Assembly: GCF_018861295.1 (NCBI RefSeq)
Contig: NZ_JAHLDM010000002.1
Span: 62,001 to 126,000 of the forward strand
Length of the DNA stretch: 64,000 nucleotides
Reading direction: 5' to 3'
From: Clostridium_AD estertheticum_D
GTDB taxonomy: Bacteria > Bacillota > Clostridia > Clostridiales > Clostridiaceae
In this document: positions 33,855 to 43,778 of the stretch, in pieces
How positions within the stretch are numbered: the first letter of the stretch is position 1
Layout: each line of letters begins with the position of its first letter
Made by a program: the position numbers and the translations under genes
Notes under the pieces: model-generated
The model's database searches: none
Told to the model about the DNA's origin: nothing
Seen by the model: the letters and a program-made list of their open reading frames with translations, nothing else

Positions 33855-34787
33855 CTAATTCAAAAGGGTTAACTTACTCTTTATGTAGTCTACAATCTCA
33901 TCATCACTAGTAAAATCATCTTTATTAATCCAGTTTACTCTTGGATCTTTTCTAAACCAAGTAAGTTGCCTTTTAGCATAATTTCTACTTCCTTGTTTAA
34001 TCTTCTCTACAGCCTCATTTAAGGATATTTCATCATTTAAGTAATATAATATCTCTTTGTAACCTATACCCTTCATTGACTGCATATCTGCATTATAGCC
34101 CATTTTCTTTAATTTTATAACTTCATCAACTAAATTATTTTTCATCATAATATCTACGCGTAAATTTATCCTATTATATAATTTTTGTCTATCCATATTT
34201 AATACAAAATAATGTACATTATAAGGAATATCCAAAATGTCTTGCTCCTTTGCAAATTCACTCATAGGTTTACCACTAACCTTGTATACTTCTAAAGCTC
34301 TAATAACTCTTTTCAAATCATTAGGATATAGTTTATTGTATGTTTTTTCATCAATGTCTTTAAGTAAGTTATGGACATATTCTTTCCCATTTTCCTCTGC
34401 AAGTTTTGTAAGATGCTCTCTATATGCTTCATCTTTATTGGTATCCGCAAAACTGAAATTATAAATTAATGAATTTATATAAAACCCAGTTCCACCAACG
34501 AGCATTGGGAGTTTATTTTTGTTAGTTATATCGCAAATGGCCTTCTCTGATCTTTCTTTAAAATCGGCTACGCTAAAAGCAACACTTGGCTCTATTATAT
34601 CCAATAAATGATGAGGAATTCCCCTCATCTCCTCAAATGAAATCTTAGCAGATCCAACATCCATATATTTATATATTTGCATTGAATCAGCTGATATAAT
34701 CTCCCCATTTAGCTCTTGTGCAAGCTTTATAGATATTTCTGTTTTACCAATACCTGTAGGCCCTGCTAAAATAAATAAATCTTTCAT
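33855..34787 (-). CDS. miaA: tRNA dimethylallyltransferase MiaA
   Basis: 310 residues. P-loop GPTGIGKTE near 9-17, SADSMQIYKYMDVGSAK, GGTGFYI and DLKRVIRALEVY are diagnostic. It adds dimethylallyl to N6 of A37 in tRNAs reading UNN codons; MiaB, encoded at the head of this cluster, then methylthiolates the product. It follows mutL by 13 bp and is in the same transcript. AAAGGTG precedes the ATG. Confidence 0.97.
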   Translation of the reverse strand: MKDLFILAGPTGIGKTEISIKLAQELNGEIISADSMQIYKYMDVGSAKISFEEMRGIPHHLLDIIEPSVAFSVADFKERSEKAICDITNKNKLPMLVGGTGFYINSLIYNFSFADTNKDEAYREHLTKLAEENGKEYVHNLLKDIDEKTYNKLYPNDLKRVIRALEVYKVSGKPMSEFAKEQDILDIPYNVHYFVLNMDRQKLYNRINLRVDIMMKNNLVDEVIKLKKMGYNADMQSMKGIGYKEILYYLNDEISLNEAVEKIKQGSRNYAKRQLTWFRKDPRVNWINKDDFTSDDEIVDYIKSKLTLLN

Positions 34788-34800
34788 ATCTTCACCTTTT

Positions 34801-36774
34801 CTATTGTATTCTTTTAAACTTTTTTTCTAATTCATTAAGTGTAATTTTTATTATTGTAGGTCTTCCATGTGGACAAGTAAAAGGCTCATTGATGTATCTT
34901 AGATCATTAATTAATTTATTCATTTCTAAATCTGATAACAGATTATTAGCCTTTACAGCCGCTTTACATGCAAGCGTTGCTATACGAGTATATTTAATTT
35001 GTATTGTTTCACCACTACCCATATTTTTCAAGTTATCTAATATCTCATTAAAAAGATCTTTAATATCTGGTTTACCAAGGATTATAGGAACTTCCTTTAT
35101 ACTAATTGTATTTTCCCCAAATTCAATAATATTAAAACCAGTATTATTAAACACAACTACATTTTCACTATAATAAGCATAATCATCCACGCTTAGTTCT
35201 ATTACAGTTGGTACTAATAAAATTTGAGACACTACCTGCGCGTTTTTAATTTCTTTTTTATATTTCTCAAATAATACCTTTTCATGAGCTGCATGTTGAT
35301 CAATTAGGTAAAGTTCATTATATGCCTCACCAATTATATAAGTTTTATTAAATTGTCCTATAATTCGCAGCTCTGGAAACTTTGAAATTTTAGAAACTTC
35401 GTTTGATGTTGTGATTTCACCCGTCTCCTGATTAATATTACCACTTTCTTTGACATTTTCACTTATGCTTTGTACTTCACTTACAAATTCACTATCTAAA
35501 TTACTTGTAACTTTTGGAATGCTTGAATGTGCATAAGAAGACTCCATAAAACTATCTGCTTCATTTTCATTATTTTGCCTTTTATATTTAAAGTCTATTG
35601 GAATTTGAACACTCTTTTCCAGTTCCTCTTTGACTTTTTCATCTATAATTATTCTATTAAAATCATAAACATCTTTTTTTATGGTGTTCTTTTCAACTTC
35701 TTTTGCACTATTGTTTTCATTCTCATTTCTTTTTTCATTATTATCATTATTTTTATCATCATCTTCTGTAACGTCAAAATTGCCTCTTAGACTATCAGCA
35801 ATTGCTGTATGAACTGCATCAAAAACAAACTTAAATATTGCTTTATCTTCCTGAAATTTAATTTCAGTTTTTTGTGGATGAACATTTATATCTATATACT
35901 CCGGAAAAATATCTAAAAATATAACAAAGAACGGAAATTTATTAATAGTCAAAAAAGATTTAAAAGCATTTTCCACAGCAGCGGTAATTAAACCACTTTT
36001 AATATACCTTTTGTTAACAAAAATACTTTGCCTGTTACGGCTTCCACGACTTATCTGTGCATTACCAATATACCCATGTACGGACATTACGTCATTATAC
36101 TTTTCAAAACTCGTAATATTATCCGCAACCTCTTTGCCATATATGTATCTAATAGTGTCACGAGGCTGTGTAGAACTAAAAGTAGAAAATACCTTTTTGT
36201 CATTATTTGACAATTTAAAAGAAATTTCATTATTAGCGAGTGCTAGTCTTCCTAAAATATCCGATATTAAAGCAGATTCTCTTTGTGGTGATTTTAAAAA
36301 TTTTTGTCTTGCTGGTACATTAAAAAACAAATCCTTAACTTCTATTGTTGTCCCAACATTACATCCAACTTCTTTAATGTATAGTACATCACTTGATGAC
36401 TGAGATATTTCCATGCCAAATGGAGACTCTTTTGTTCTACTATTTAACAACGTCCGAGATACTGAAGCTATACTAGGTAATGCTTCTCCCCTAAACCCTA
36501 ATGAATGTATTTTATATATGTCTTCAACATATTTTATTTTACTAGTAGCATGAGGTAAAAAAGCTTTTTCTATATCATCTGCATGAATACCCGAACCATC
36601 ATCAATTACCTTTATATTTTTTTGACCGCCCTCTAATATTTCTATAGTAATATTTTTAGCACCTGCATCTATACTATTTTCAACTAATTCCTTTACTACA
36701 GATGATGGCCTTTCTACCACCTCACCTGCAGCAATTTTATTTGAGGTTTCAACTTCTAATATATTAATTCTCAT
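34801..36774 (-). CDS. mutL: DNA mismatch repair endonuclease MutL
   Basis: 657 residues. The GHKL ATPase domain (1-330) has IAAGEVVERPSSVVKELVEN and DNGSG-like DDGSGI. An acidic linker rich in Asn, Asp and Glu spans about 335-450. The C-terminal domain has the endonuclease motif DQHAAHEKVLFE, plus ACKAAVKAN and CPHGRP, so it can nick DNA, as expected in a lineage without MutH. It follows mutS by 64 bp. Confidence 0.97.
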   Translation of the reverse strand: MRINILEVETSNKIAAGEVVERPSSVVKELVENSIDAGAKNITIEILEGGQKNIKVIDDGSGIHADDIEKAFLPHATSKIKYVEDIYKIHSLGFRGEALPSIASVSRTLLNSRTKESPFGMEISQSSSDVLYIKEVGCNVGTTIEVKDLFFNVPARQKFLKSPQRESALISDILGRLALANNEISFKLSNNDKKVFSTFSSTQPRDTIRYIYGKEVADNITSFEKYNDVMSVHGYIGNAQISRGSRNRQSIFVNKRYIKSGLITAAVENAFKSFLTINKFPFFVIFLDIFPEYIDINVHPQKTEIKFQEDKAIFKFVFDAVHTAIADSLRGNFDVTEDDDKNNDNNEKRNENENNSAKEVEKNTIKKDVYDFNRIIIDEKVKEELEKSVQIPIDFKYKRQNNENEADSFMESSYAHSSIPKVTSNLDSEFVSEVQSISENVKESGNINQETGEITTSNEVSKISKFPELRIIGQFNKTYIIGEAYNELYLIDQHAAHEKVLFEKYKKEIKNAQVVSQILLVPTVIELSVDDYAYYSENVVVFNNTGFNIIEFGENTISIKEVPIILGKPDIKDLFNEILDNLKNMGSGETIQIKYTRIATLACKAAVKANNLLSDLEMNKLINDLRYINEPFTCPHGRPTIIKITLNELEKKFKRIQ

Positions 36775-36838
36775 AATAAATCACATCCTTTGCTACTCTT
36801 ATAATAACTCATACATCATAATAGTAGCTTCGTTATCA

Positions 36839-39529
36839 TTATAACAACTTTGCCCTATTAACTAATTCATATAACTTATTAAAACCATCCATAGGTGTTA
36901 GATTAAGAATATTTATATTTTTAATTTCTTTTAATATATTATCCTTTTCTATATCTGTAAAGCTTATTTGAGTAACCTCATCTTGCACTATATCAGCTTC
37001 ATAAGTTACCGCTGATTCTTTCTCCACAATATTTTCCTCATTAACTTTGTCACTTGACTTAATAGATTTATCTACTTTTTCAGGTTTCTTGTTAATAAAG
37101 TTAATTTCCGTACTAGTATTATTTTTTTCTAGTGAAGTTAGGATCTCATTCGCCCTATTTATTACATCTTTTGGTAACCCTGCTAGTTTAGCTACCTCAA
37201 TACCATAAGACTCATCAGCACCTCCAGGTACAATTTTCCTTAAAAATACAATTTCATTTTCAATTTTTTTCACGGCTACAGAATAATTTTTAACACCCTT
37301 AATTATTCCTTCTAGTTTTGTTAACTCGTGATAATGCGTTGCAAATAAGGTTTTACTCCTTAAATTAGCATTTTTACAAATGTACTCAATTACTGACCAA
37401 GCTATACTTAGACCATCATAAGTACTAGTACCTCTTCCTACCTCATCAAGTAAAACTAAGCTTTTATTGGTTGCATTTTTTAATATATTTGATACTTCCC
37501 ACATTTCTACCATAAAAGTACTTTTACCTGCTGCAAGATCGTCAGATGCTCCTATTCTTGTAAAGATTTTATCACAGATTGATATGTCTGCTGACGCACA
37601 AGGAACAAAGCTTCCCATTTGAGCCATAATAGTTATTAAGGCTACTTGACGCATATATGTAGATTTACCTGCCATATTAGGCCCTGTTATTAATAATAAT
37701 TGGTTATCCTTTTCATCCATATATGTATCATTCTCAATAAAAGTATTCGTAGGCATCATTTTTTCAACTACAGGGTGTCTTCCGCCTATTATGTTTAAAA
37801 TGCCCTTTTTATTTATCTTAGGCCTGGTATAATTGTTTTCTAAAGCAATTGTAGCAAGTGAACTTAAACAATCTATTTCTGATATTAGCTTTGCTGTGTT
37901 TTTCATTCTTTCTATATGTTTTTCAATTTCTTCTCGTATACCTGTAAATATCTCATATTCTATATTTACTAGCTTATCTTGTGCACCAAGAATCTTATCT
38001 TCCATTTCCTTAAGTTCAGGAGTAATATATCTTTCTGCATTAGATAAAGTCTGTTTTCTTATATATCTACCCTCTGGAATAGATGGAATATTTAATTTAG
38101 TTACTTCAATATAATAACCAAACACTCTGTTGTACCCAACTTTTAGTGATTTTATTCCAGTTATTCTTTTTTCATCACTTTCTAAAGTAGCAATCCATTC
38201 CTTACCATGAGCCTTAGCAAGTCTTAACTCATCTATCTCGCTATTAAAACCTTCCTTAATAATATTCCCTTCTTTAATGGAAATAGCTGGACTATTTATA
38301 ATAGACTTATCTAATATATTATGTATATCTTGCAAATCATCCAATTCTAAATATATTTTATTCATTAATTTACTATTTAACACTGATATAATTGATTTTA
38401 CTTTTGGTATTTTTTCTATAGAGTTTTTTAGAGAAATCAATTCTTTGGCATTGACGTTTTTCGAAGAAATTTTTCCAACTAACCTTTCTATATCATATAT
38501 ATCAACAAGCACATCTTTTAAATCTTCATGGGGCGTTGTATTATTCTTAATTTCTTCTACAGCCTCTAATCTTTCATCTATAGACTTTTTGTTTATTAAA
38601 GGTTGATCTAACCACTTACGTAGTCTTCTAGCTCCCATCGCAGTATTAGTTCTATCTAGCACCCATAATAAAGAACCTTTCTTAGTTTTATCTCTTAAAG
38701 TTTCTGTTAGCTCTAAGTTTCTCCTAGAATTTGCATCTAAACTTACATAATCTAAAATATCATAGTATTCTATAGTATCTATATGAGAAAGCGATTTTTT
38801 TTGTGTATCTATAATATAACTAAGTAGCCCTGAAATACTACTTATTAAAGTTTGTGAGAAAGTTTTCTCACTATAATTATGAAATTGATTTTTTATTATG
38901 TTATCATTTTTAATAATAAAAAAGTCATTAGGATATGCAGAATATGACACATTAAATCTTTCTTTTATAACCTTTAGTATTTCATCAGCTATATCTTCTG
39001 AGACAATAATTTCTTTTGGTGTAAACTTTGAAATTTCATCTAATATGGTGACAATGTTAAGTTTAGTCTCAGTACACGTAAATTCACCTGTTGATACATC
39101 ACAAAAACATAAACCACAAAAATTATTCTCTTTATTAATATATATGCTCATAATATAATTATTTTTAGTTTCTTCTAAAAACCCAGAATCAGTGTAAGTT
39201 CCTGGAGTGATTATTTTAATTACTTCTCTTTTAACGATTCCCTTAGCGAGCGCTGGATCTTCTACTTGTTCACATATAGCAACCTTATATCCTTTTGCAA
39301 TTAGCCTTCCTACATATATGTTTGCTGCATGATGTGGTATTCCGCACATAGGTGCCCTTTTTTCAAGCCCACAATCACGCCCAGTAAGCACAAGTTCGAG
39401 TTCTTTTGCTGCAAGCTGTGCATCATCAAAAAACATTTCATAAAAATCACCTAGTCTAAAAAACAAAATACAATCCTTACATGTTTCTTTTACTTCAAAA
39501 TATTGTATCATCATTGGAGTTAATGCCAT
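36839..39529 (-). CDS. mutS: DNA mismatch repair protein MutS
   Basis: The ATG at 39529 is better spaced from AAGGGG than the one at 39535, giving 896 residues (MALTPMM, the usual start). The mismatch-binding domain has FFRLGDFYEMFFDDA with the Phe-x-Glu wedge. The ATPase domain has Walker A GPNMAGKSTYMRQ and Walker B LVLLDEVGRGTSTYDG. The C-terminal region near 790-840 is a charged, low-complexity linker before the beta-clamp and dimer end. First of the mutSL-miaA-hfq genes. Confidence 0.97.
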   Translation of the reverse strand: MALTPMMIQYFEVKETCKDCILFFRLGDFYEMFFDDAQLAAKELELVLTGRDCGLEKRAPMCGIPHHAANIYVGRLIAKGYKVAICEQVEDPALAKGIVKREVIKIITPGTYTDSGFLEETKNNYIMSIYINKENNFCGLCFCDVSTGEFTCTETKLNIVTILDEISKFTPKEIIVSEDIADEILKVIKERFNVSYSAYPNDFFIIKNDNIIKNQFHNYSEKTFSQTLISSISGLLSYIIDTQKKSLSHIDTIEYYDILDYVSLDANSRRNLELTETLRDKTKKGSLLWVLDRTNTAMGARRLRKWLDQPLINKKSIDERLEAVEEIKNNTTPHEDLKDVLVDIYDIERLVGKISSKNVNAKELISLKNSIEKIPKVKSIISVLNSKLMNKIYLELDDLQDIHNILDKSIINSPAISIKEGNIIKEGFNSEIDELRLAKAHGKEWIATLESDEKRITGIKSLKVGYNRVFGYYIEVTKLNIPSIPEGRYIRKQTLSNAERYITPELKEMEDKILGAQDKLVNIEYEIFTGIREEIEKHIERMKNTAKLISEIDCLSSLATIALENNYTRPKINKKGILNIIGGRHPVVEKMMPTNTFIENDTYMDEKDNQLLLITGPNMAGKSTYMRQVALITIMAQMGSFVPCASADISICDKIFTRIGASDDLAAGKSTFMVEMWEVSNILKNATNKSLVLLDEVGRGTSTYDGLSIAWSVIEYICKNANLRSKTLFATHYHELTKLEGIIKGVKNYSVAVKKIENEIVFLRKIVPGGADESYGIEVAKLAGLPKDVINRANEILTSLEKNNTSTEINFINKKPEKVDKSIKSSDKVNEENIVEKESAVTYEADIVQDEVTQISFTDIEKDNILKEIKNINILNLTPMDGFNKLYELVNRAKLL

Positions 39530-39550
39530 TGCCATTCCCCTTTGTTTTTC

Positions 39551-39609
39551 TCTGTGATTATATAAATTGCCTTAAGCACATAAATTGAATCTTTATAAAT
39601 AATCACAGA
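39551..39609. repeat. Inverted repeat between miaB and mutS
   Basis: 11-bp perfect arms (39551-39561 with 39599-39609) around a 37-nt loop in the short miaB-mutS gap. It could form an mRNA processing or attenuation hairpin; no T tail. Confidence 0.45.
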
Positions 39610-39642
39610 TATTAAATTAGTTACTATAATTTTTTTGTTAGT

Positions 39643-40968
39643 TTATATTTCCTCACCAAAAAGTGAAAAAGAATGTGAATCTGTTATTAACACTGATACG
39701 AGATCGCCGGCAACATTGCCATTTCCCTCGAAGTTCACTACTTTCCCATTTCTAGTTCTACCAGTCAATTTACTTTCATCTTTTTTACTATACCCCTCGA
39801 CAAGTACCTCTACAATTTTCCCTACGCATGCTTTGTTTTTTTCTGCACAATTTCTATTAACAACTTCTACTAATCTATTGAACCTCTCATGCTTAACGTC
39901 CTCTGGTACTTGATCTAACATTTCATCTGCTGGTGTTCCCTTTCTTTTAGAGTAAAGGTAAGTAAACGCTAAATTAAATTTAACCTCTTCCATTAAGCTT
40001 AGAGTCTGCGCAAAATCTTCCTCGGTTTCTCCTGGAAATCCAACTATTATATCAGTAGTTATTCCTACATTAGGTATTGTATTTCTAATGTTTTTTACTA
40101 ACTCCAAATATTGCTCTCTATCATAATGTCTATTCATTTTATTTAAAAGATTAGATGAACCTGATTGTACTGGTAAATGAACATGTTCACAAATCTTGTC
40201 ACTCTCGGCAATAACTTCTATTACTTCATTAGATAAATCCTTTGGGTGAGACGTCATAAATCTTAATCTCTCCAAATTTTCAATTTTATTGATTTTACGA
40301 AGTAACTGAGCAAAATTTATTTCAGGAGTTAATCCCTTTCCATAAGAGTTAACGTTTTGACCAAGTAAGGTTATTTCTTTATACCCTTGTCCAACCATAG
40401 CTGTTATTTCATTAATGATATCTTCTGGCTTTCGACTACGTTCGCGTCCTCTTACATAAGGTACTATGCAATAAGTACAAAAATTATTACAACCATACAT
40501 AATTGTAACAAAACCTTTTAAAGTATTTTCCCTTTCTATTGGAATTCCTTCTATAATATTTTCTTCCTTGTCCCAAATTTCAACAATAGATGATTCTCCG
40601 CTCTGTATTCTTTTTAAATACTCTGGAAATTTATATGCATTATGAGTCCCAATAATAATATCTACAAATGGGAATTTAGTAATTATATGTTTTGCCATAC
40701 CATCTTGCTGCATCATACATCCAATAACCGCAATTACAAGCTTAGGATTCTCTTTTTTCATTGTTTTTAAAGCCCCAATATTTCCATCAACCTTTTGTTC
40801 TGCGTTCTCTCTAACACAACAAGTATTAAATATAATTATATCAGCAGATCCCTTATCCAATGTTTTTTTATACCCCGCTGGTATTAGCATACCGGATAAT
40901 TTTTCTGAATCTTCTTCATTCATTTGACATCCCCAGGTTTCTATATAGTATTTAATTGTTTCATTCAT
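39643..40968 (-). CDS. miaB: tRNA-2-methylthio-N6-dimethylallyladenosine synthase MiaB
   Basis: 441 residues. The N-terminal UPF0004 domain has three cysteines (WGCQMNEEDSE, NTCCVRENAE, GCMMQ) for one iron-sulfur cluster. The radical-SAM core has GCNNFCTYCIVPYVRGRERS with CxxxCxxC. A C-terminal TRAM domain follows (VLVEGYSKKDESKLTGRTRN). It methylthiolates i6A37 made by MiaA. First gene of the cluster with mutS, mutL and miaA. AAAGGAG precedes the ATG. Confidence 0.97.
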   Translation of the reverse strand: MNETIKYYIETWGCQMNEEDSEKLSGMLIPAGYKKTLDKGSADIIIFNTCCVRENAEQKVDGNIGALKTMKKENPKLVIAVIGCMMQQDGMAKHIITKFPFVDIIIGTHNAYKFPEYLKRIQSGESSIVEIWDKEENIIEGIPIERENTLKGFVTIMYGCNNFCTYCIVPYVRGRERSRKPEDIINEITAMVGQGYKEITLLGQNVNSYGKGLTPEINFAQLLRKINKIENLERLRFMTSHPKDLSNEVIEVIAESDKICEHVHLPVQSGSSNLLNKMNRHYDREQYLELVKNIRNTIPNVGITTDIIVGFPGETEEDFAQTLSLMEEVKFNLAFTYLYSKRKGTPADEMLDQVPEDVKHERFNRLVEVVNRNCAEKNKACVGKIVEVLVEGYSKKDESKLTGRTRNGKVVNFEGNGNVAGDLVSVLITDSHSFSLFGEEI

Positions 40969-41259
40969 TAGTTCATTCTCCTTTATAAAAAAATATCACT
41001 ATCTATCATTATATATAATTTATAAACTTTTTTAAAGTCATTTTTACTAATTGGATATAATTAATCATAAATTTATTTCCCTTTAAATATATGAATAAAT
41101 CAGAATAGAATATTAATTGATAATTTTGTGTTATAATATATCAAATAATATACATGTTATTGTGTGTTTTTAATTATGTAAATGCTCTATTACTTGGTTT
41201 TTTCTTTTTTTAATAAATTTCAGCTTTTAGGATAACCTACCTAAAAGGAGTGATTTAAT

Positions 41260-41421
41260 ATGTATGATGCAAAAAAGAATGAAAACATTAAGGATAGACA
41301 TATGCAGTTTAATTGTATAGGAGATAGAAGTTATTTTTGTATGTGTAATCATAACAACAATATGATAAATATAAAAGCATCCTCTTCTCCTGTCGAAATC
41401 ATTGTAAAAGAGTTTAGTTAG
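41260..41421 (+). CDS. Small conserved-looking hypothetical protein, 53 residues
   Basis: ATG at 41260 after a perfect AAAAGGAGTGA at 8 bp. The peptide has an acidic/basic N-terminus, then CIGDRSYFCMCNHNNN with three cysteines near residues 19-29, and a hydrophobic end (PVEIIVKEF). The cysteine cluster suggests metal binding, but that is inference. It lies 29 bp before the aminotransferase start and is probably cotranscribed. The rest of the 467-bp region 40969-41435 is the promoter region of this unit and of miaB. Confidence 0.6.
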   Translation: MYDAKKNENIKDRHMQFNCIGDRSYFCMCNHNNNMINIKASSSPVEIIVKEFS

Positions 41422-41450
41422 TTTTTTAATTTGGGATGGGGGGAAATATT

Positions 41451-42647
41451 ATGAATTTATCTAATAGACTGGAATCAATGCAATTTTCAACAATTCGTAA
41501 ACTAGCACCTTTTGCGGAAGATGCAAAAAAAAGAGGGATAAGTGTATATCATCTTAACATAGGTCAACCTGATATACACACTCCCTCTACATTTATGGAA
41601 GGAATCAATAACTTCACTGATAAAGTGCTTAAGTATGAAAATTCCCAAGGAATGGATCCATTAATTGAAAGCTTTATAAAGTATTATCTCGAATGGAATA
41701 TAAAACTCTATAAAAGTGAAATACTAGTAACTAATGGAGGTTCTGAAGCTATCCTTTTCGCTTTTATGGCTATTTGTGACCCAGGTGACGAAATTATAAT
41801 TCCTGAACCATTTTATACAAATTACAATGGGCTTGCCGATTTAGCTTCAGTTAAAGTCATTCCATTTATCACCAAAGCTGAAGACGGTTTTCATTTACCT
41901 AGCAAAGAGGAGATTACAAGCAAGATTACAAAGAAAACTAGAGCAATAATGGTATCAAATCCTGGAAATCCTACAGGGGTAGTATATACCGAAGCAGAAG
42001 TAAGAATGCTTGCAGATATTGTTAAAGAAAATGATATATTTTTAATATCTGATGAAGTATATAGAGAATTTGTTTATGATGATTTAAAATATACTTCTGC
42101 TTTATACATGAAAGATATCGAAGATAAAGTAATATTGATTGATAGTATATCTAAGCGCTACAGTGCCTGTGGTGCTAGAATTGGCTTAGTTGCATCAAAG
42201 CACAAATATCTTATGGCCCAGATGCTTAAATTAGGTCAATCTAGATTATGCGTACCGGTTATTGAGCAAGTAGCTGCTGCAAACCTAATTAACACTCCTA
42301 AATCATATTTTACAGAGGTAAAAAAAGAATATGAGGAAAGAAGAAACATTTTGTACAAATACTTATTAAAAATACCAGGTGTCGTTTGTGAGAAACCAAC
42401 TGGAGCATTTTATATAGTGGCCAAGCTTCCTATAAAAAGTGCTGAAGATTTTGCTAAATGGTTATTAACAGATTTTAATTATAATAATAAGACTGTTATG
42501 GTTGCACCTGCGCAAGGTTTCTATGCAACGAAGGGACTTGGAGTAAACGAAATTAGATTATCATATTGTTTAAATACTACCGCATTAAAAGATGCTATGG
42601 AAATTTTGGGTATAGCAATCAAGAAATATGTTGAATTAAATAAATAA
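41451..42647 (+). CDS. PLP-dependent class I/II aminotransferase
   Basis: The frame opens at 41436, but GGGGGGAA fits the ATG at 41451, giving 398 residues. NPGNPTGVVYTEAEV, ISDEVYREFVYD and SISKRYSACGARIG (PLP lysine in SISK) place it in the AspC-like fold type I group. The substrate (aspartate, aromatic or branched amino acid) cannot be told. A second, AspB-like enzyme is encoded at 53997-55187. It is followed by a strong bidirectional terminator. Confidence 0.92.
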   Translation: MNLSNRLESMQFSTIRKLAPFAEDAKKRGISVYHLNIGQPDIHTPSTFMEGINNFTDKVLKYENSQGMDPLIESFIKYYLEWNIKLYKSEILVTNGGSEAILFAFMAICDPGDEIIIPEPFYTNYNGLADLASVKVIPFITKAEDGFHLPSKEEITSKITKKTRAIMVSNPGNPTGVVYTEAEVRMLADIVKENDIFLISDEVYREFVYDDLKYTSALYMKDIEDKVILIDSISKRYSACGARIGLVASKHKYLMAQMLKLGQSRLCVPVIEQVAAANLINTPKSYFTEVKKEYEERRNILYKYLLKIPGVVCEKPTGAFYIVAKLPIKSAEDFAKWLLTDFNYNNKTVMVAPAQGFYATKGLGVNEIRLSYCLNTTALKDAMEILGIAIKKYVELNK

Positions 42648-42649
42648 TT

Positions 42650-42700
42650 AAAAATACGAAAGTGGATAGATATACATCATCTATCCACTTTCGTATTTTT
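42650..42700. terminator. Bidirectional terminator, 21-bp stem
   Basis: Arms 42650-42670 and 42680-42700 are fully complementary with a 9-nt loop, with A/T tracts at both ends. It separates the convergent aminotransferase and GNAT genes, and its right arm encodes the last GNAT codons. Confidence 0.92.
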
Positions 42701-43567
42701 AAGTTTTAGTTTTTGCCATGTATAAAATTCTTTTTTAATCCTAAACCCTAGAGAGCTATATAAGTTAAATGCAACAATATTATCTGCATCAACACGAAGT
42801 GATACTTTAGAAAAATTGTTATCCATAGCTATATTTAGCAAATACTCTAAAAGTATTTTTCCATATCCTAGATTTCTATATTTCCTTATTATACCGAAAT
42901 TTACTATTATTGCTGATTTTTCTTCAACTATAATCTGACCATAACCAATAGGTTCATTATTGCATTTAATGAATATTGCGCCTTTGTCAAAATAATATTC
43001 TTGTTCCTCATCATAATATATATCTTCTATATCTATTGGAATTCTGTCATCATTTTTAAATATTTCATTTTGTAATAAACAACGTAATTTTTCATCTTTA
43101 TTTGTTTTTACTATAGAAAAAGTAATTTCACTGGTCACAAAGGCATTAAAATGTTCAGAGCACTGTTTTTCGAGTTCCCGAAATCCCTTAGTCCTGCTAA
43201 ATCCTAACTTACTTAAAATATCAATATTTACTTTGTTATCTTCGCATTCATAAGTTAGTAAACTATTATTTATAACTGATCCAATTAAATTTTTATAAAA
43301 ATAAATCAAATTACCATTTTCTATTACATTCATTGAGTTTATGCAGCTATGATATTTATTTTGCTTCTCAAACCATATATATCCTATATAATTATTGTCT
43401 TCTATTAGTAGATTTACATTCTTTCTCATAAATAATTTTTGAATAATATTACTGTTATCATACAGAGCAAAAAAATCTTTATTTGATAAACTAAAGTTAG
43501 TATTAAATTTATTGATTTCACGAAAATTATTAATGTTTTTTAAAGTTAGACCTATTGACTTATACAT
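42677..43567 (-). CDS. GNAT-family N-acetyltransferase with N-terminal extra domain
   Basis: 296 residues. The C-terminal 130 residues are a GNAT fold: GYGQIIVEEKSAIIVNFGII, then RKYRNLGYGKILLEYLL (acetyl-CoA motif A, R-x-x-G-x-G/A) and VDADNIVAFNLYSSLGF. The first 160 residues are a degenerate GNAT-like or unknown domain. Substrate unknown. GGAG precedes the ATG. Possible neighbours in function: none evident. Confidence 0.85.
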   Translation of the reverse strand: MYKSIGLTLKNINNFREINKFNTNFSLSNKDFFALYDNSNIIQKLFMRKNVNLLIEDNNYIGYIWFEKQNKYHSCINSMNVIENGNLIYFYKNLIGSVINNSLLTYECEDNKVNIDILSKLGFSRTKGFRELEKQCSEHFNAFVTSEITFSIVKTNKDEKLRCLLQNEIFKNDDRIPIDIEDIYYDEEQEYYFDKGAIFIKCNNEPIGYGQIIVEEKSAIIVNFGIIRKYRNLGYGKILLEYLLNIAMDNNFSKVSLRVDADNIVAFNLYSSLGFRIKKEFYTWQKLKLKNTKVDR

Positions 43568-43741
43568 TTAGCTTTACTCCATTAATTTTTATTTTTAAAT
43601 AAGTTTTTATTTTTGTCTCCCTACATTAGTACTATTAAATTATATTATTATTTTTAATTTAGTATTCTGTAATTTCTAAAAATAGATGCATAATTTCTAA
43701 GATCTTTATGAATAACTTATTTCGGACTACAAATCGTAAAG

Positions 43742-43774
43742 AAACGTGTATACATAATTTTATGCTACACGTTT
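43742..43774. terminator. Terminator of ispH
   Basis: 9-bp stem AAACGTGTA/TACACGTTT (43742-43750 with 43766-43774), with T tracts on both strands. It starts 5 bp past the ispH stop. Confidence 0.75.
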
Positions 43775-43778
43775 TTTT

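Noticed and set aside
35527..35790. Hydrophobic plus-strand frame opposite mutL
   Set aside because: Antisense to the Asn/Asp/Glu-rich linker of MutL, which produces Ile/Phe-rich shadow codons.
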